From: Haemophilus parainfluenzae ATCC 33392
Lineage (GTDB): Bacteria; Pseudomonadota; Gammaproteobacteria; Enterobacterales; Pasteurellaceae
NCBI RefSeq assembly: GCF_031191205.1
Contig: NZ_CP133470.1
Coordinates: forward strand, 689,501-753,500
DNA: 64,000 nt
Direction of reading: 5' to 3'
Shown here one piece after another: positions 25,317 to 34,782 of this stretch. The first letter of the stretch is position 1. Every line of letters starts with the position of its first letter. A model generated the notes under the pieces. It had not been told where the DNA came from. It made no database searches and saw only the letters and a list, made by a program, of their open reading frames with translations. The translations under genes and the position numbers were made by a program.

Positions 25317-27233
25317 CTATGCTTGTAGCATTGTTTCCAATTCTTCCTGGGCCGCTAACCAATCCATTTCGACTTCTTCCAATGCTTTCTTCACCTCTAC
25401 TTGCAGTGCCAAAAGTGCGGTCAATTTTTCTTTATTTTCTGCGCTGTAGAGTTCGGAATCAGCCAATTGGTTTTCAATTTCCGTAAGATTGGAGGAATGT
25501 TTATTCATTTTTTCCTCCAATTGAGAGATTTGTTTACGAAGAGGCGCAGTTTGTTGGCGAAGTTCGGCCTCGCGACGTTTTTGTTCCTTGCGGTTTTGCA
25601 TGGAATTTTCATTGTCGTCATTTTTCTCCGAGGATTTATTTTCTGGCGCACTATTTTGTTCATTCAGCCATTTTTGATAATCCTCTAAATCGCCTTTGAA
25701 TTCTTCCACTTTTTTATCGCGTACCAAATAGAATTCTTCCACGGTATTACGTAGTAGGTGACGATCATGGGAAACTACTACCAAAGATCCCTCGTAATCC
25801 ACCAGCGCTTCGGTTAATGCCTGACGCATATCCAAATCCAAATGGTTGGTTGGTTCATCGAGCAGTAATAAGTTTGGTCGTTGCCAAACAATCAGCGCTA
25901 GCACCAAACGGGCTTTTTCCCCACCGGAAAAGGCTTTCACCGCTTGATTAACTTTGTCACCATGGAATGCAAAACTCCCGAGGTAATCCCGTACCTGTTG
26001 CTCCGTTTGCTCTGGTGCGAGCTTCTGCATATGCCACAAGGCAGACTCATCTGCACGTAGCGTATCAAGCTGATGTTGAGCAAAATAGCCGAGTTGTACG
26101 CCTTTAGCTAATTGCACAGTACCGGAAAGCGCCGTGAGCTCTCCCGCTAATAATTTAATTAAGGTCGATTTCCCTGCACCATTTTTCCCTAACAAACCAA
26201 TGCGTGAACCCGGCACTAAATTCAGCTTAATTTTACTTAAAATTTCTACCGCACTTTCACCGTTACCATAACCTGCGCTCGCCTGTTCAATCATCACCAA
26301 GGGATTTGGCAAGGATTGTGGTGGACGAAATTCAAAGGTAAAAGGATTATCCACATAAGCCGGTGCAATCAGTTCCATGCGCTCTAAGGCTTTCATACGG
26401 CTTTGTGCTTGTTTGGCTTTGGTTGCTTTGGCTTTAAATCGATCGATATACTTTTGTAAATGAGATATCTTTTGTTGTTGCTGACGATACATCGCTGTTT
26501 GTTGTGCCAGTTTGGTTGCTCGTTGCACTTCAAAGGAGGAATAATCGCCCGTATATTCGTTGAGCTTCTGATTTTCGATATGAAGGATTTTCGTCACGAT
26601 CGGATCGAGAAAATCTCGGTCGTGGGAGATTAATACCAAAGTGCCTTGATATTGCACTAACCAACGTTCTAACCAAATAACTGCATCCAAATCCAAATGG
26701 TTAGTTGGCTCATCCAGTAATAATAAATCCGATGGACAAAGCAACGCTTGTGCCAAATTCAAGCGCATCCGCCAACCACCAGAGAAGGATTTCACCGGTT
26801 GAGCGATTTCGTCTTGGCTAAAGCCCAAACCATGTAATAAGGAAGCCGCACGAGATTGAATAGTCCAAGCATCTAAGGTTTCTAATTGCCCGTGAATGCG
26901 CGCAATTGCATGACCATCATTACGCTCATTTGCTTCGTCAAGTTCCTGCTGTAAGCGGCAATATTCGCGATCCCCTTGGATCACATAATCAATGGCGGGA
27001 ATATCCAATGCAGGCGTTTCTTGATTCACCCAAGATACTCGCCAGTTGGATGGATAAGTGACTTCGCCGCCCTCTGGCGTTAATTCTTTTTTTAATAGGG
27101 CAAAAAGAGAAGACTTACCACAACCATTCTTCCCCACCAAGCCGACTTTTTGTTTCGGATTGATGGTTGCCGTGGCATTTTCGAGCAATTCGGTTTGCCC
27201 GCGCTTTAGGGAAATATTATTAAATACAATCAT
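25317..27233 (-). CDS. yheS: ABC-F family ATPase YheS
   Basis: A 638-residue soluble protein with two ABC domains and no membrane segments, typical of ribosome-associated ABC-F ATPases. Domain 1 has GKNGCGKSSLF and FSGGWRMRLNLAQAL; domain 2 has GKNGAGKSTLIKLL and FSGGEKARLVLAL, each with an LLLDEPTNHLDL Walker B. The linker is rich in K, Q and A (about residues 240-290), and a charged coiled-coil tail follows domain 2. E. coli YheS helps stalled ribosomes. It heads the yheS-yrdD-tsaC-aroE-tag operon. Confidence 0.92.
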   Translation of the reverse strand: MIVFNNISLKRGQTELLENATATINPKQKVGLVGKNGCGKSSLFALLKKELTPEGGEVTYPSNWRVSWVNQETPALDIPAIDYVIQGDREYCRLQQELDEANERNDGHAIARIHGQLETLDAWTIQSRAASLLHGLGFSQDEIAQPVKSFSGGWRMRLNLAQALLCPSDLLLLDEPTNHLDLDAVIWLERWLVQYQGTLVLISHDRDFLDPIVTKILHIENQKLNEYTGDYSSFEVQRATKLAQQTAMYRQQQQKISHLQKYIDRFKAKATKAKQAQSRMKALERMELIAPAYVDNPFTFEFRPPQSLPNPLVMIEQASAGYGNGESAVEILSKIKLNLVPGSRIGLLGKNGAGKSTLIKLLAGELTALSGTVQLAKGVQLGYFAQHQLDTLRADESALWHMQKLAPEQTEQQVRDYLGSFAFHGDKVNQAVKAFSGGEKARLVLALIVWQRPNLLLLDEPTNHLDLDMRQALTEALVDYEGSLVVVSHDRHLLRNTVEEFYLVRDKKVEEFKGDLEDYQKWLNEQNSAPENKSSEKNDDNENSMQNRKEQKRREAELRQQTAPLRKQISQLEEKMNKHSSNLTEIENQLADSELYSAENKEKLTALLALQVEVKKALEEVEMDWLAAQEELETMLQA

Positions 27234-27373
27234 TTTTTCGAATACATCTGAATTTGTGCCTATTTTGCAATATTTTTCCTTTTCTCGGAACAGTCTATTC
27301 CAATTTTATCGATATTTCTGCCTGAAAAAAACATGTATAATGACGCTCAACAAATCAATCATGAGGAAATAAA

Positions 27374-28411
27374 ATGAAGCTCTCTATTCTTAATCTCGCC
27401 CCTGTTCGAGAAGGACAAACTTATTTGCAAGCCGTTGAGTCTATGGTAAGTCTTGCAAAACATGCTGAAAACATTGGCATTGAACGCTATTGGATTGCTG
27501 AGCATCATAATATGAAAAATTTGGTGAGTTCAGCGACCGCACTTTTAATTCAACATACGCTAGCCAATACAAAAACTTTGCGCGTGGGGTCAGGTGGTGT
27601 GATGTTACCGAATCATTCACCTTATGTGGTGGCTGAGCAATATGGTACACTAGAGACACTTTATCCAAACCGTGTTGAACTCGGTTTAGGCCGTGCACCT
27701 GGAACTGATATGCAAACGGCTGCGGCACTTCGTCGTGGACGAAACAGCCTAGATTTCCCTGCGGAAATTGCGGAACTTCGAGGTTACTTTAAAGATAGCA
27801 ATCCTGTTTCAGCTTATCCTTCCGCAGGCTTGAATATACCGTTTTATATTTTGGGTTCCAGCACCGAAAGTGCCTATCTTGCGGCAGAACTTGGCTTGCC
27901 TTATGCCTTTGCTTCACACTTTGCGCCACGCATGATGGAAATGGCGGTGGAGATTTACCGCAAAAACTTCAAACCATCGACCTATCTTGCTGAGCCTTAT
28001 GTTATCTTAGGTGTGAACGCGATTGTCGCTGAAACCGATAAAGAAGCAAGACAACTGGCGACGACACAAACACTATTTTTCTTAAATGTGGTCACTAACG
28101 CGCAACAAAATTTACAACCGCCTTTGGCATCAGAGGAAGATGTTTGGAAAGCCCAAATGCATGCCCAAAAGAAACCACACTTTGGTCCAGTCGATTTCGA
28201 GGAAATCCCGATTTACAACCAAGAGCGTGCTGTAGTGGAACAAATGACTGCTTGTTCGCTTATCGGTAGTCCTGAAAGCGTGGATTTTCAACTCAAGCAA
28301 TTACGTGAGCGGGTGCATTTTGATGAAATTATGGCAGTGAGCTATATTTTTGATGAACAAAAACAAACCCAATCTTACACGATGTTGAAAGCGATTGTGG
28401 ATAAGCAATAG
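27374..28411 (+). CDS. LLM-class flavin-dependent oxidoreductase (luciferase-like, YhbW type)
   Basis: A 345-residue TIM-barrel protein of the bacterial luciferase-like monooxygenase family. It opens LSILNLAPVREGQTYLQA, followed by AEHHNM, RVGSGGVMLPNHSPYVVAEQ and LGLGRAPGTD, the typical flavin-pocket segments of the YhbW/MsnO8 subgroup. The ATG follows a good AGGAAA site. It stands alone, with a paired uptake-signal terminator behind it. Substrate unknown. Confidence 0.9.
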   Translation: MKLSILNLAPVREGQTYLQAVESMVSLAKHAENIGIERYWIAEHHNMKNLVSSATALLIQHTLANTKTLRVGSGGVMLPNHSPYVVAEQYGTLETLYPNRVELGLGRAPGTDMQTAAALRRGRNSLDFPAEIAELRGYFKDSNPVSAYPSAGLNIPFYILGSSTESAYLAAELGLPYAFASHFAPRMMEMAVEIYRKNFKPSTYLAEPYVILGVNAIVAETDKEARQLATTQTLFFLNVVTNAQQNLQPPLASEEDVWKAQMHAQKKPHFGPVDFEEIPIYNQERAVVEQMTACSLIGSPESVDFQLKQLRERVHFDEIMAVSYIFDEQKQTQSYTMLKAIVDKQ

Positions 28412-28423
28412 CGAGACAAGAAG

Positions 28424-28452
28424 AAAAGTGCGGTAAATTTCACCGCACTTTA
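28424..28452. terminator. Paired uptake-signal hairpin
   Basis: AAAGTGCGGT and ACCGCACTTT with a 7-base loop lie between the convergent LLM oxidoreductase and glpE genes. Confidence 0.85.
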
Positions 28453-28464
28453 AATCAAAAAATA

Positions 28465-28782
28465 CTAATAAGCCGTTTCTATCGGTAAACCAGCTTTTAC
28501 CCAACCATCAAATCCACCAATGACACTAAACACATTTTCATAGCCTTGTTCAACGAGGAAAGTCGCCACATTTCGGCTGCTCACGCCATGATAACAACTC
28601 ACGATAATCGGGGAGTCAAAATCCACCAGTTCTTCAAATTGTAAAAAGCTTTGGTTAGTTAAATGAAACGCCCCTTTAGCATGGGAATAGGTAAAACGTT
28701 GAGGGTCCCGAACATCAGCAAGCATGGCGCCATTTTGCACCATTTCCCAAGCTTGTTCTGGGCTAATTTCTTTAAACGACAT
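28465..28782 (-). CDS. glpE: Thiosulfate sulfurtransferase GlpE (single-domain rhodanese)
   Basis: A 105-residue cytoplasmic rhodanese that moves sulfane sulfur from thiosulfate to acceptors such as cyanide or thioredoxin. The active-site loop CYHGVSS (about residues 64-70) holds the catalytic cysteine. ADVRDPQRF is the other family motif. The start MSFKEIS follows GGAACAAACC; the longer frame adds an unlikely leader. It overlaps the upstream EamA transporter gene by 11 bases, implying coupling. Confidence 0.94.
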   Translation of the reverse strand: MSFKEISPEQAWEMVQNGAMLADVRDPQRFTYSHAKGAFHLTNQSFLQFEELVDFDSPIIVSCYHGVSSRNVATFLVEQGYENVFSVIGGFDGWVKAGLPIETAY

Positions 28783-29659
28783 GGTTTGTTCCTTTTGCGC
28801 GCTGTTTATACACGCCATCAAAAATAATCAGGCTCATCGCCAATACTAAACAAATGAATAACGGATAGCTGTCCGCATCCATTTCCTCTCCAATTAAAAA
28901 TGAAATAATCACCATCAAAATGGTTTCAACATAACCTAGAAGGCCAAGTAAATTCATTGGCAGCATATTGCTGGCAATCACGTAAGCAATCAATGCAGAG
29001 CCACTAATGAGCCCGAGCAATACCAATAATCCCCAAATATTAGGGTTTGATTCCTGTACAGTAGCAAAATCGGTTTGAAGGGCAAAGTAAACGCTAACTG
29101 GCAATAATGAGATCATTTCTAAGCAAAAAGCACCAAGATCGGTATTTTTCAGGGCTTTTCGTATCGAGAAGTACGTGGTATAACCCACACAGATAACAAT
29201 GGCTTCCCAAGATAACCCACCTTTTAGAATGATGTTAGAAATCACTCCGATTGCCGCAATTAATACCGCAATGAATTTTAATGTTGAAATTCGCTCTTTA
29301 AAAATGATCCGCCCCGCAGCCACCATCACAATTGGTAACAATAAATAACCAAAAGAAACACTTAAGGAGCTGCCATTATTAGGTGCCCATAAAAAGAGCC
29401 ACATTTGATACCCCATTAATGCGCCACAAATAATATAGGAAAGGGCAAAGAGCGGTCTATTTTTAATGCGTTTTAAATGCTCAACCAAAGCTTGTTTTTG
29501 TTTAAACATGATGACGGAAAGGGCAACGAAAGGGAATGTAAACAGCATTCGATAGCCGAAAATATCCGTGCCACTGAGCGGTTTCAGTAGCGTGGAAAAA
29601 TAATACATATAGCCAAATAAAAGCGAGGCTAAAAGTGAAATAAGTATGCCTCTTAACAT
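28772..29659 (-). CDS. EamA/RarD-family drug-metabolite transporter
   Basis: A 295-residue inner-membrane protein with about ten hydrophobic segments and two EamA-like halves. The opening [28 protein letters not shown] and the later [19 protein letters not shown] are of RarD type. The substrate is unknown; the older RarD name refers to a chloramphenicol phenotype in E. coli that should not be assumed here. It precedes and overlaps glpE. Confidence 0.85.
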   Translation of the reverse strand: MLRGILISLLASLLFGYMYYFSTLLKPLSGTDIFGYRMLFTFPFVALSVIMFKQKQALVEHLKRIKNRPLFALSYIICGALMGYQMWLFLWAPNNGSSLSVSFGYLLLPIVMVAAGRIIFKERISTLKFIAVLIAAIGVISNIILKGGLSWEAIVICVGYTTYFSIRKALKNTDLGAFCLEMISLLPVSVYFALQTDFATVQESNPNIWGLLVLLGLISGSALIAYVIASNMLPMNLLGLLGYVETILMVIISFLIGEEMDADSYPLFICLVLAMSLIIFDGVYKQRAKGTNHVV

Positions 29660-29691
29660 AATAAATCCTTAGGTTAATTCTGCTTATTATT

Positions 29692-30570
29692 TTAGTCTAA
29701 CATCTCCCAAAATGCACGAATTAGGGGGTTCGCTAAATTTCTTTTTTGAACACAAACCCCTAAATCAAACGCCTCAACAGGATTGTCTAAATTTAAACGA
29801 GACACGTCTTTTGACATCGGGTTATTATCAATCACGACATCCGGCAACATCGCTAATCCAAAACCAAGTGCCACCATTGGCACGATCCCCTCATGCCCCG
29901 CCACTGTGGCATAAATTTTTGGATGCTTAATGTGTTTGCTACGTAGCCATTGTTCAATACGCTGGCGTGCCATTCCATCTAACGGCAAAATAAAAGGCAT
30001 CTGTTGCCAATTGATGGGTTCTTCCTGTAATAATTGTGTCGCTAAACAAGCCACGCGAGGTGCAATTAATGAAAGGGAAATATCATCAATCTTATAAAAT
30101 TCCAATCCTGTCGGTAGATTGTTAGGTTTTCCCGCCAAAGCGAGATCCACTTGTTCTGATTGGATGAATTGCACTGCAGAAGCGGGGTCACCTGTAGTGA
30201 GTTGAATTTCAACTTTCGGATAACGAGAACGAAATTTGGCTAATACCTGTGGCAAGTGACTGTATGAAGCGGTTACTGAGCAAAATAAGCGTAATTCTCC
30301 GCTTAATTCCGCTGAATTATCTCGCAGCTGACGCTTAAACTGTTGCCAGTTTTGCCATTCTGTTTTCGCAAATTGCAGAAATTTCTCGCCTTGTTCGGTT
30401 AAGCGCACTTGGCGATTATCACGAATAAATAAAGGTTGTTCTAATTCCTCTTCCATGCGTTGAATTTGGCGTGAAAGCGTAGACGGTGACATATGATTTT
30501 GCGTAGCGGTTTTAGCAAAATTTTGTGTATCAGCAAGATGAAGAAATATTTGAAGGTCTTGAAAGTTCAT
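29692..30570 (-). CDS. ilvY: LysR-type transcriptional activator IlvY
   Basis: IlvY activates the divergent ilvC in response to acetolactate-type inducers. The 292-residue protein opens MNFQDLQIFLHLADTQNFA, with a LysR helix-turn-helix (MSPSTLSRQIQRMEEELE) and a periplasmic-binding-protein-like effector domain. I start it at 30570 because this is the usual LysR N-terminus; the longer frame adds 17 residues without family support. The divergent ilvC neighbour, 192 bases away, is the main reason to name it IlvY. Confidence 0.93.
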   Translation of the reverse strand: MNFQDLQIFLHLADTQNFAKTATQNHMSPSTLSRQIQRMEEELEQPLFIRDNRQVRLTEQGEKFLQFAKTEWQNWQQFKRQLRDNSAELSGELRLFCSVTASYSHLPQVLAKFRSRYPKVEIQLTTGDPASAVQFIQSEQVDLALAGKPNNLPTGLEFYKIDDISLSLIAPRVACLATQLLQEEPINWQQMPFILPLDGMARQRIEQWLRSKHIKHPKIYATVAGHEGIVPMVALGFGLAMLPDVVIDNNPMSKDVSRLNLDNPVEAFDLGVCVQKRNLANPLIRAFWEMLD

Positions 30571-30631
30571 ATGTACCGTTAAAAGCAAATGACATTGCAA
30601 AAATTGCAACACTAAGTGCAAATAATATCAC

Positions 30632-30659
30632 TTTACGCAACAAATAAAAACCTTATAAT
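30632..30659 (+). promoter_or_regulatory. Candidate ilvC promoter
   Basis: TTTACG (30632-30637), a 16-base spacer and TATAAT (30654-30659) form a plausible sigma-70 promoter. The second TATAAT, 30 bases downstream, has only a poor -35 (CTTCAC), as expected if IlvY must help. Which one is used cannot be told from sequence. Confidence 0.5.
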
Positions 30660-30706
30660 CCACTTCACAACAAATAAAAACCTTATAATCCACTTCACAA
30701 CAAAAA
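30638..30706. repeat. Tandem 30-base duplication in the ilvY-ilvC promoter region
   Basis: Two perfect 30-base copies (30638-30667 and 30668-30697) are followed by a short third partial copy. Each copy contains TATAAT (30654-30659 and 30684-30689), so a -10-like box is duplicated between the divergent genes. No other gene is seen in this 192-base gap. Confidence 0.95.
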
Positions 30707-30762
30707 ACTATATTCAAACACAACCTCATACACATTAATCAACATCATAGAAAGGATGAAAA

Positions 30763-32244
30763 ATGGCTAACTATTTCAACACATTAAATTTACGCGAAAA
30801 ATTAGATCAATTAGGTCGTTGTCGTTTTATGGATCGCAGCGAATTCGCTGACGGTTGCAACTACTTAAAAGGCAAAAAAATCGTTATCGTAGGTTGTGGC
30901 GCACAAGGTTTAAACCAAGGTTTAAATATGCGTGACTCTGGCTTAGACATTTCTTATGCATTACGCCCTGAAGCGATTGCAGAAAAACGTGCATCATTCC
31001 AGCGTGCAACCGAGAACGGTTTTAAAGTGGGAACTTATCAAGAATTAATTCCAACTGCAGACTTAGTAATCAACTTAACACCAGACAAACAACACTCCAA
31101 AGTAGTGGCTGATGTAATGCCATTAATGAAAAAAGATTCTGCATTTGGTTACTCACACGGTTTCAACATTGTTGAAGTGGGTGAGCAAATCCGTGAAGAC
31201 ATCACTGTAGTGATGAGTGCACCAAAATGTCCAGGTACTGAAGTACGTGAAGAATACAAACGTGGTTTCGGTGTACCAACATTAATCGCAGTTCACCCAG
31301 CAAATGACCCACGTGGTGAAGGTATGGCAATTGCGAAAGCATGGGCGGCAGCAACTGGTGGTGACCGTGCTGGCGTATTAGAATCTTCATTCGTCGCAGA
31401 AGTAAAATCAGACTTAATGGGTGAACAAACCATTCTTTGCGGTATGTTACAAGCTGGTTCTATCGTATGTTACGACAAATTAGTTGCAAACGGTAAAGAT
31501 CCAGCATACGCAGGTAAATTGATCCAATACGGTTGGGAAACCATTACTGAAGCCTTAAAACAAGGCGGTATCACATTAATGATGGATCGCTTATCAAACA
31601 GCGCAAAATTACGTGCATTTGAACTTGCTGAGCAAATCAAAGAAAGCCTTGGTTTCTTATATTACAAACACATGGATGACATCATCAGCGGTCACTTCTC
31701 AGCAACCATGATGGCTGACTGGGCAAACGGTGACAAAGATTTATTCGCATGGCGTGAAGCAACCGGCAAAACTGCCTTTGAAAACGCACCAAAAGCAGAC
31801 GGCATCAAAATTTCTGAACAAGAATACTTTGATAACGGCGTGTTAATGGTAGCAATGGTGAAAGCAGGTGTTGAATTAGCCTTTGATGCAATGGTTGCAA
31901 GCGGTATCTATGAAGAATCAGCTTACTATGAATCACTTCACGAATTGCCGTTAATCGCTAACACTATCGCGCGTAAACGTTTATACGAAATGAATGTGGT
32001 AATTTCTGATACCGCAGAATACGGTAACTACTTATTCTCTAACGTAGCAACCCCTATTCTTGCAAAAGAAATAATCCCAGCCTTACAAAAAGGTGACTTA
32101 GGTGAGCCAACACCAGCAGTTGCTATCGATAACATCACCCTACGCGATGTAAACGATGCAATCCGTAACCACCCTGTTGAATTAATTGGTCAAGAGTTAC
32201 GTGGTTATATGACAGATATGAAACGTATCGCAGTTGCAGGTTAA
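30763..32244 (+). CDS. ilvC: Ketol-acid reductoisomerase (class II)
   Basis: IlvC converts acetolactate or acetohydroxybutyrate to the dihydroxy acids of the isoleucine-valine pathway using NADPH and Mg2+. At 493 residues it is the long class II form with a duplicated knotted domain. The Rossmann motif [18 protein letters not shown] (about residues 43-60) and the TPDKQHS segment mark the cofactor site. An AGAAAGGATG region provides the ribosome binding site. Codon use is strongly biased, suggesting high expression. Confidence 0.98.
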   Translation: MANYFNTLNLREKLDQLGRCRFMDRSEFADGCNYLKGKKIVIVGCGAQGLNQGLNMRDSGLDISYALRPEAIAEKRASFQRATENGFKVGTYQELIPTADLVINLTPDKQHSKVVADVMPLMKKDSAFGYSHGFNIVEVGEQIREDITVVMSAPKCPGTEVREEYKRGFGVPTLIAVHPANDPRGEGMAIAKAWAAATGGDRAGVLESSFVAEVKSDLMGEQTILCGMLQAGSIVCYDKLVANGKDPAYAGKLIQYGWETITEALKQGGITLMMDRLSNSAKLRAFELAEQIKESLGFLYYKHMDDIISGHFSATMMADWANGDKDLFAWREATGKTAFENAPKADGIKISEQEYFDNGVLMVAMVKAGVELAFDAMVASGIYEESAYYESLHELPLIANTIARKRLYEMNVVISDTAEYGNYLFSNVATPILAKEIIPALQKGDLGEPTPAVAIDNITLRDVNDAIRNHPVELIGQELRGYMTDMKRIAVAG

Positions 32245-32264
32245 TACTTAAACCTATAAAATTT

Positions 32265-32297
32265 CGAGCCGATTTGCACAAACAAATCGGCTTTTCT
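32265..32297 (+). terminator. Terminator after ilvC
   Basis: AGCCGATTTG, loop CACAAA, CAAATCGGCT followed by TTTTC, 22 bases beyond the ilvC stop. Confidence 0.9.
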
Positions 32298-32342
32298 TAT
32301 TTTCAGTTAATATCGATAAATTAATAACTTAGGTAGTATTTT

Positions 32343-33035
32343 TTGAAAAAAATCAAAAATATAAAGACACCTTTTTCATCGAACGCGCTTCAGAAAAAGA
32401 ATCATAAAGGAACGTATCGTCGTCTACGTGCACTTTCTATCGCTGAAAGTCAGGTCATTTTATTTAACAAACCGTTTGATGTGCTGACACAATTCACCGA
32501 TGAAAATGGCAGAGCCACATTAAAAGATTTTATTATCATTCCAAATGTGTATGCGGCAGGGCGATTGGATCGTGATAGCGAAGGATTACTGATTTTAACG
32601 AATAATGGTGAAGTGCAGCATCGCTTGGCTGATCCTAAGTTTAAAACAGAAAAAACGTATTTTGCGCAAGTGGAAGGCATTCCTGAAGAGTCCGATTTAG
32701 ACAAGCTTCGTCAAGGCGTTGAATTGAAAGATGGAATGACGAAGCCGGCAAAAGTGCGGTTGATTTCTGAACCAGATTTTCTCTGGCCTCGCAATCCACC
32801 TATTCGTGAACGTCAAAGTATTCCAACGAGCTGGTTGGAAATCAAAATCAGTGAAGGGCGTAATCGACAAGTGCGTAGAATGACGGCACATATCGGCTTT
32901 CCGACATTACGACTTATCCGTTATCAAATGAGCCATTTAACACTTGATGGACTAAGTAATGGTGAATATCGCCGTTTGAATGAAGAAGAAATGCGTGCGT
33001 TATTCAAACAACTTCATTTAAATAACGCACGTTAA
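32343..33035 (+). CDS. rluE: 23S rRNA pseudouridine synthase RluE-like
   Basis: A 230-residue RsuA/RluBEF-family synthase; RluE makes pseudouridine 2457 in E. coli 23S rRNA. The catalytic aspartate is in [17 protein letters not shown] (about residue 78). [13 protein letters not shown] and [24 protein letters not shown] are family blocks. There is no S4 domain at the N-terminus, as in RluE. The frame can only start at a TTG (32343) because no ATG or GTG lies before the conserved region; AGGTAG 7 bases upstream is a moderate binding site. The basic N-terminal 25 residues are variable. Confidence 0.88.
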   Translation: MKKIKNIKTPFSSNALQKKNHKGTYRRLRALSIAESQVILFNKPFDVLTQFTDENGRATLKDFIIIPNVYAAGRLDRDSEGLLILTNNGEVQHRLADPKFKTEKTYFAQVEGIPEESDLDKLRQGVELKDGMTKPAKVRLISEPDFLWPRNPPIRERQSIPTSWLEIKISEGRNRQVRRMTAHIGFPTLRLIRYQMSHLTLDGLSNGEYRRLNEEEMRALFKQLHLNNAR

Positions 33036-33037
33036 GA

Positions 33038-33847
33038 TTAGAAATGTTGAGCGGGTTGCGCGTTTTCCACTTGCACGAAGAAGCCTTTATCATTCAAGAT
33101 AATGCTGTAATCGGTAACATATTTAACGCCGTTGGTTTCCACTATCGCATTACAGCTGCGAATGCCTTGTTGTGGATAAGATTGCGTTTCACGGGCTTGC
33201 GAGATTTGTTTCACTGTCATTTGGGTGTTAGTGGCTGCTCCTTGTTTTTTGAAGGCATCAGATAATACCGCAAAAACTTTTGAATCATTACATCTTGGTA
33301 CGACGACAGATTTTGTCACCATACTCGCTGTTTTTTGTGCGACAGCATCTACTTTCTTTTCAGCCACTTTTTCAACAGCTTTTGGTTCCGCTTTCTTCAC
33401 TTCAGTTTTAACTGCGGGTGTTTTTTTAGCAATCATCTTTTCAGGTTTAGCTGATTCTTTAACTACACTCTGTTTGCTCTTAGCTGCAGCCTTTTTGTCT
33501 TTTACTACAGTTTGCTTCGTTTTTTCTACTGACTGTTTGCCTTTCGTTTTTGTCGGCTCTGCTTTAGCGGCTTTAGTTGTCGTTTTATTTTTTATTTTTT
33601 CTTTTTTTGTTACCGCTTTTTTTGCTTCCACAATTTTAGCTGGCTTTTTCGCTTCTGCTTTTTTAGCATCCGCTTTTTTATTAGCTGTTTTGGCTACGGT
33701 TTTAGGTGTGGTTGCTTTCTTGGCTTCCACTTTTTTAACTGCCGTTTTCACTGATTTAGTTTGAGTTGATTTTGCCGTATGATTTGGCGATGCTGCAAAG
33801 GCCAAAACAGGTAACAAGGCAAAAATCACCGCGAGTAATTTTTTCAT
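33038..33847 (-). CDS. Secreted lysine/alanine-rich low-complexity protein
   Basis: A 269-residue exported protein of unknown function. A signal peptide (MKKLLAVIFALLPVLAFA) is followed by about 160 residues of K/A/T/V-rich repeats such as KKAEAKKPAK, resembling histone H1 tails. The last 85 residues form a compact-looking domain with two cysteines (PRCNDSK and RSCNAIV) that could form a disulphide. It converges with rluE, two bases apart. The basic tail might bind LPS, peptidoglycan or DNA; this is only inference from charge. Confidence 0.75.
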   Translation of the reverse strand: MKKLLAVIFALLPVLAFAASPNHTAKSTQTKSVKTAVKKVEAKKATTPKTVAKTANKKADAKKAEAKKPAKIVEAKKAVTKKEKIKNKTTTKAAKAEPTKTKGKQSVEKTKQTVVKDKKAAAKSKQSVVKESAKPEKMIAKKTPAVKTEVKKAEPKAVEKVAEKKVDAVAQKTASMVTKSVVVPRCNDSKVFAVLSDAFKKQGAATNTQMTVKQISQARETQSYPQQGIRSCNAIVETNGVKYVTDYSIILNDKGFFVQVENAQPAQHF

Positions 33848-33865
33848 CCGTTCTTCTCCTTAAAC

Positions 33866-33896
33866 AAAAAGTGCGGTCAAAATTAACCGCACTTTG
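33866..33896 (-). terminator. Paired uptake-signal hairpin after gpmA
   Basis: AAAGTGCGGT and ACCGCACTTT with an 8-base loop, 16 bases past the gpmA stop on the minus strand. Confidence 0.85.
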
Positions 33897-33911
33897 AAAT
33901 TTATTTATAAA

Positions 33912-34595
33912 TTAAAGATAGTAGTGTTCTACGTAGTTTAATTTATCGTCAAGTTTTAACACTAACGGTTGACCGGTTGGGATTTCAAAATCCATGATTT
34001 CCGCATCAGAAATACCGATGATGTGTTTTGCTAATGCACGAAGTGAGTTACCGTGCGCCACCACTAAAACACGTTTACCTGAAAGCATTGCTGGAGCAAT
34101 TTGGTCTTCCCAGAATGGTAATGCGCGTTCTAAGGTTAATTTTAAGTTTTCTGCGTTTGGTACAACATCAGATGGGATGTTTGCATAACGACGGTCGTTA
34201 TGTGCAGAGTTTGGATCTTTCGGATCTAAATCTGGAGGAGAAATGTCATAAGAACGACGCCAGATATGAACTTGTTCGTCACCGTATTGTTCTGCGGTTG
34301 CTTTTTTATCTAAGCCTTGTAATGCACCGTAGTGACGCTCATTTAAACGCCAGTTTTTCACTTGAGGAATCCATAATTGGTGAGATTCTTCTAACACGAT
34401 GTTACAGGTTTTGATTGCACGAGTTAAAACAGAGGTGAAGGCGATATCAAATTCATAGCCTTTCTCGAACAATTTTTTACCCGCTGCTTTTGCTTCTTCT
34501 ACGCCGCGCTCGGTTAAATTCACATCACGCCAACCGGTGAATAAATTTTTTGCGTTCCACTCACTGAAACCGTGACGAATGAATACTAATTCCAT
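33912..34595 (-). CDS. gpmA: 2,3-bisphosphoglycerate-dependent phosphoglycerate mutase
   Basis: GpmA interconverts 3- and 2-phosphoglycerate through a phosphohistidine. The 227-residue protein opens [21 protein letters not shown] with the RHG catalytic histidine, and has [11 protein letters not shown] and AHGNSLRAL with the second histidine. Length and motifs fit the dPGM class rather than the Mn-dependent iPGM. It is followed by a paired uptake-signal hairpin and transcribed divergently from envC. Confidence 0.98.
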   Translation of the reverse strand: MELVFIRHGFSEWNAKNLFTGWRDVNLTERGVEEAKAAGKKLFEKGYEFDIAFTSVLTRAIKTCNIVLEESHQLWIPQVKNWRLNERHYGALQGLDKKATAEQYGDEQVHIWRRSYDISPPDLDPKDPNSAHNDRRYANIPSDVVPNAENLKLTLERALPFWEDQIAPAMLSGKRVLVVAHGNSLRALAKHIIGISDAEIMDFEIPTGQPLVLKLDDKLNYVEHYYL

Positions 34596-34782
34596 AAGGA
34601 TCTCCTAAGTATTAATAAAAAAATGAATGGCTCTGTTATAGCAAAAAATTGTTATGTTTAAAAGTAAAAAGGCGGCATTTACTGATCTTTCGCAAAAAAT
34701 CGCCTGTAAACTTTTAGCCACTCAAAAATAATGCTAGTATTTAAGCTTTATTCGTCCCTTAATTTCTCTCAAGTTTAGATGT

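Noticed and set aside
30638..30706. Possible CRISPR array (two 30-base repeats)
   Set aside because: The copies are directly adjacent with no spacers, and no cas genes are near.
33225..33764. A 179-codon open frame on the plus strand across the lysine-rich protein gene
   Set aside because: It is the antisense of a low-complexity Lys/Ala-rich coding region, so few stops are expected. It has no ribosome binding site and its composition (A/F/V/T only) is what the complement predicts.
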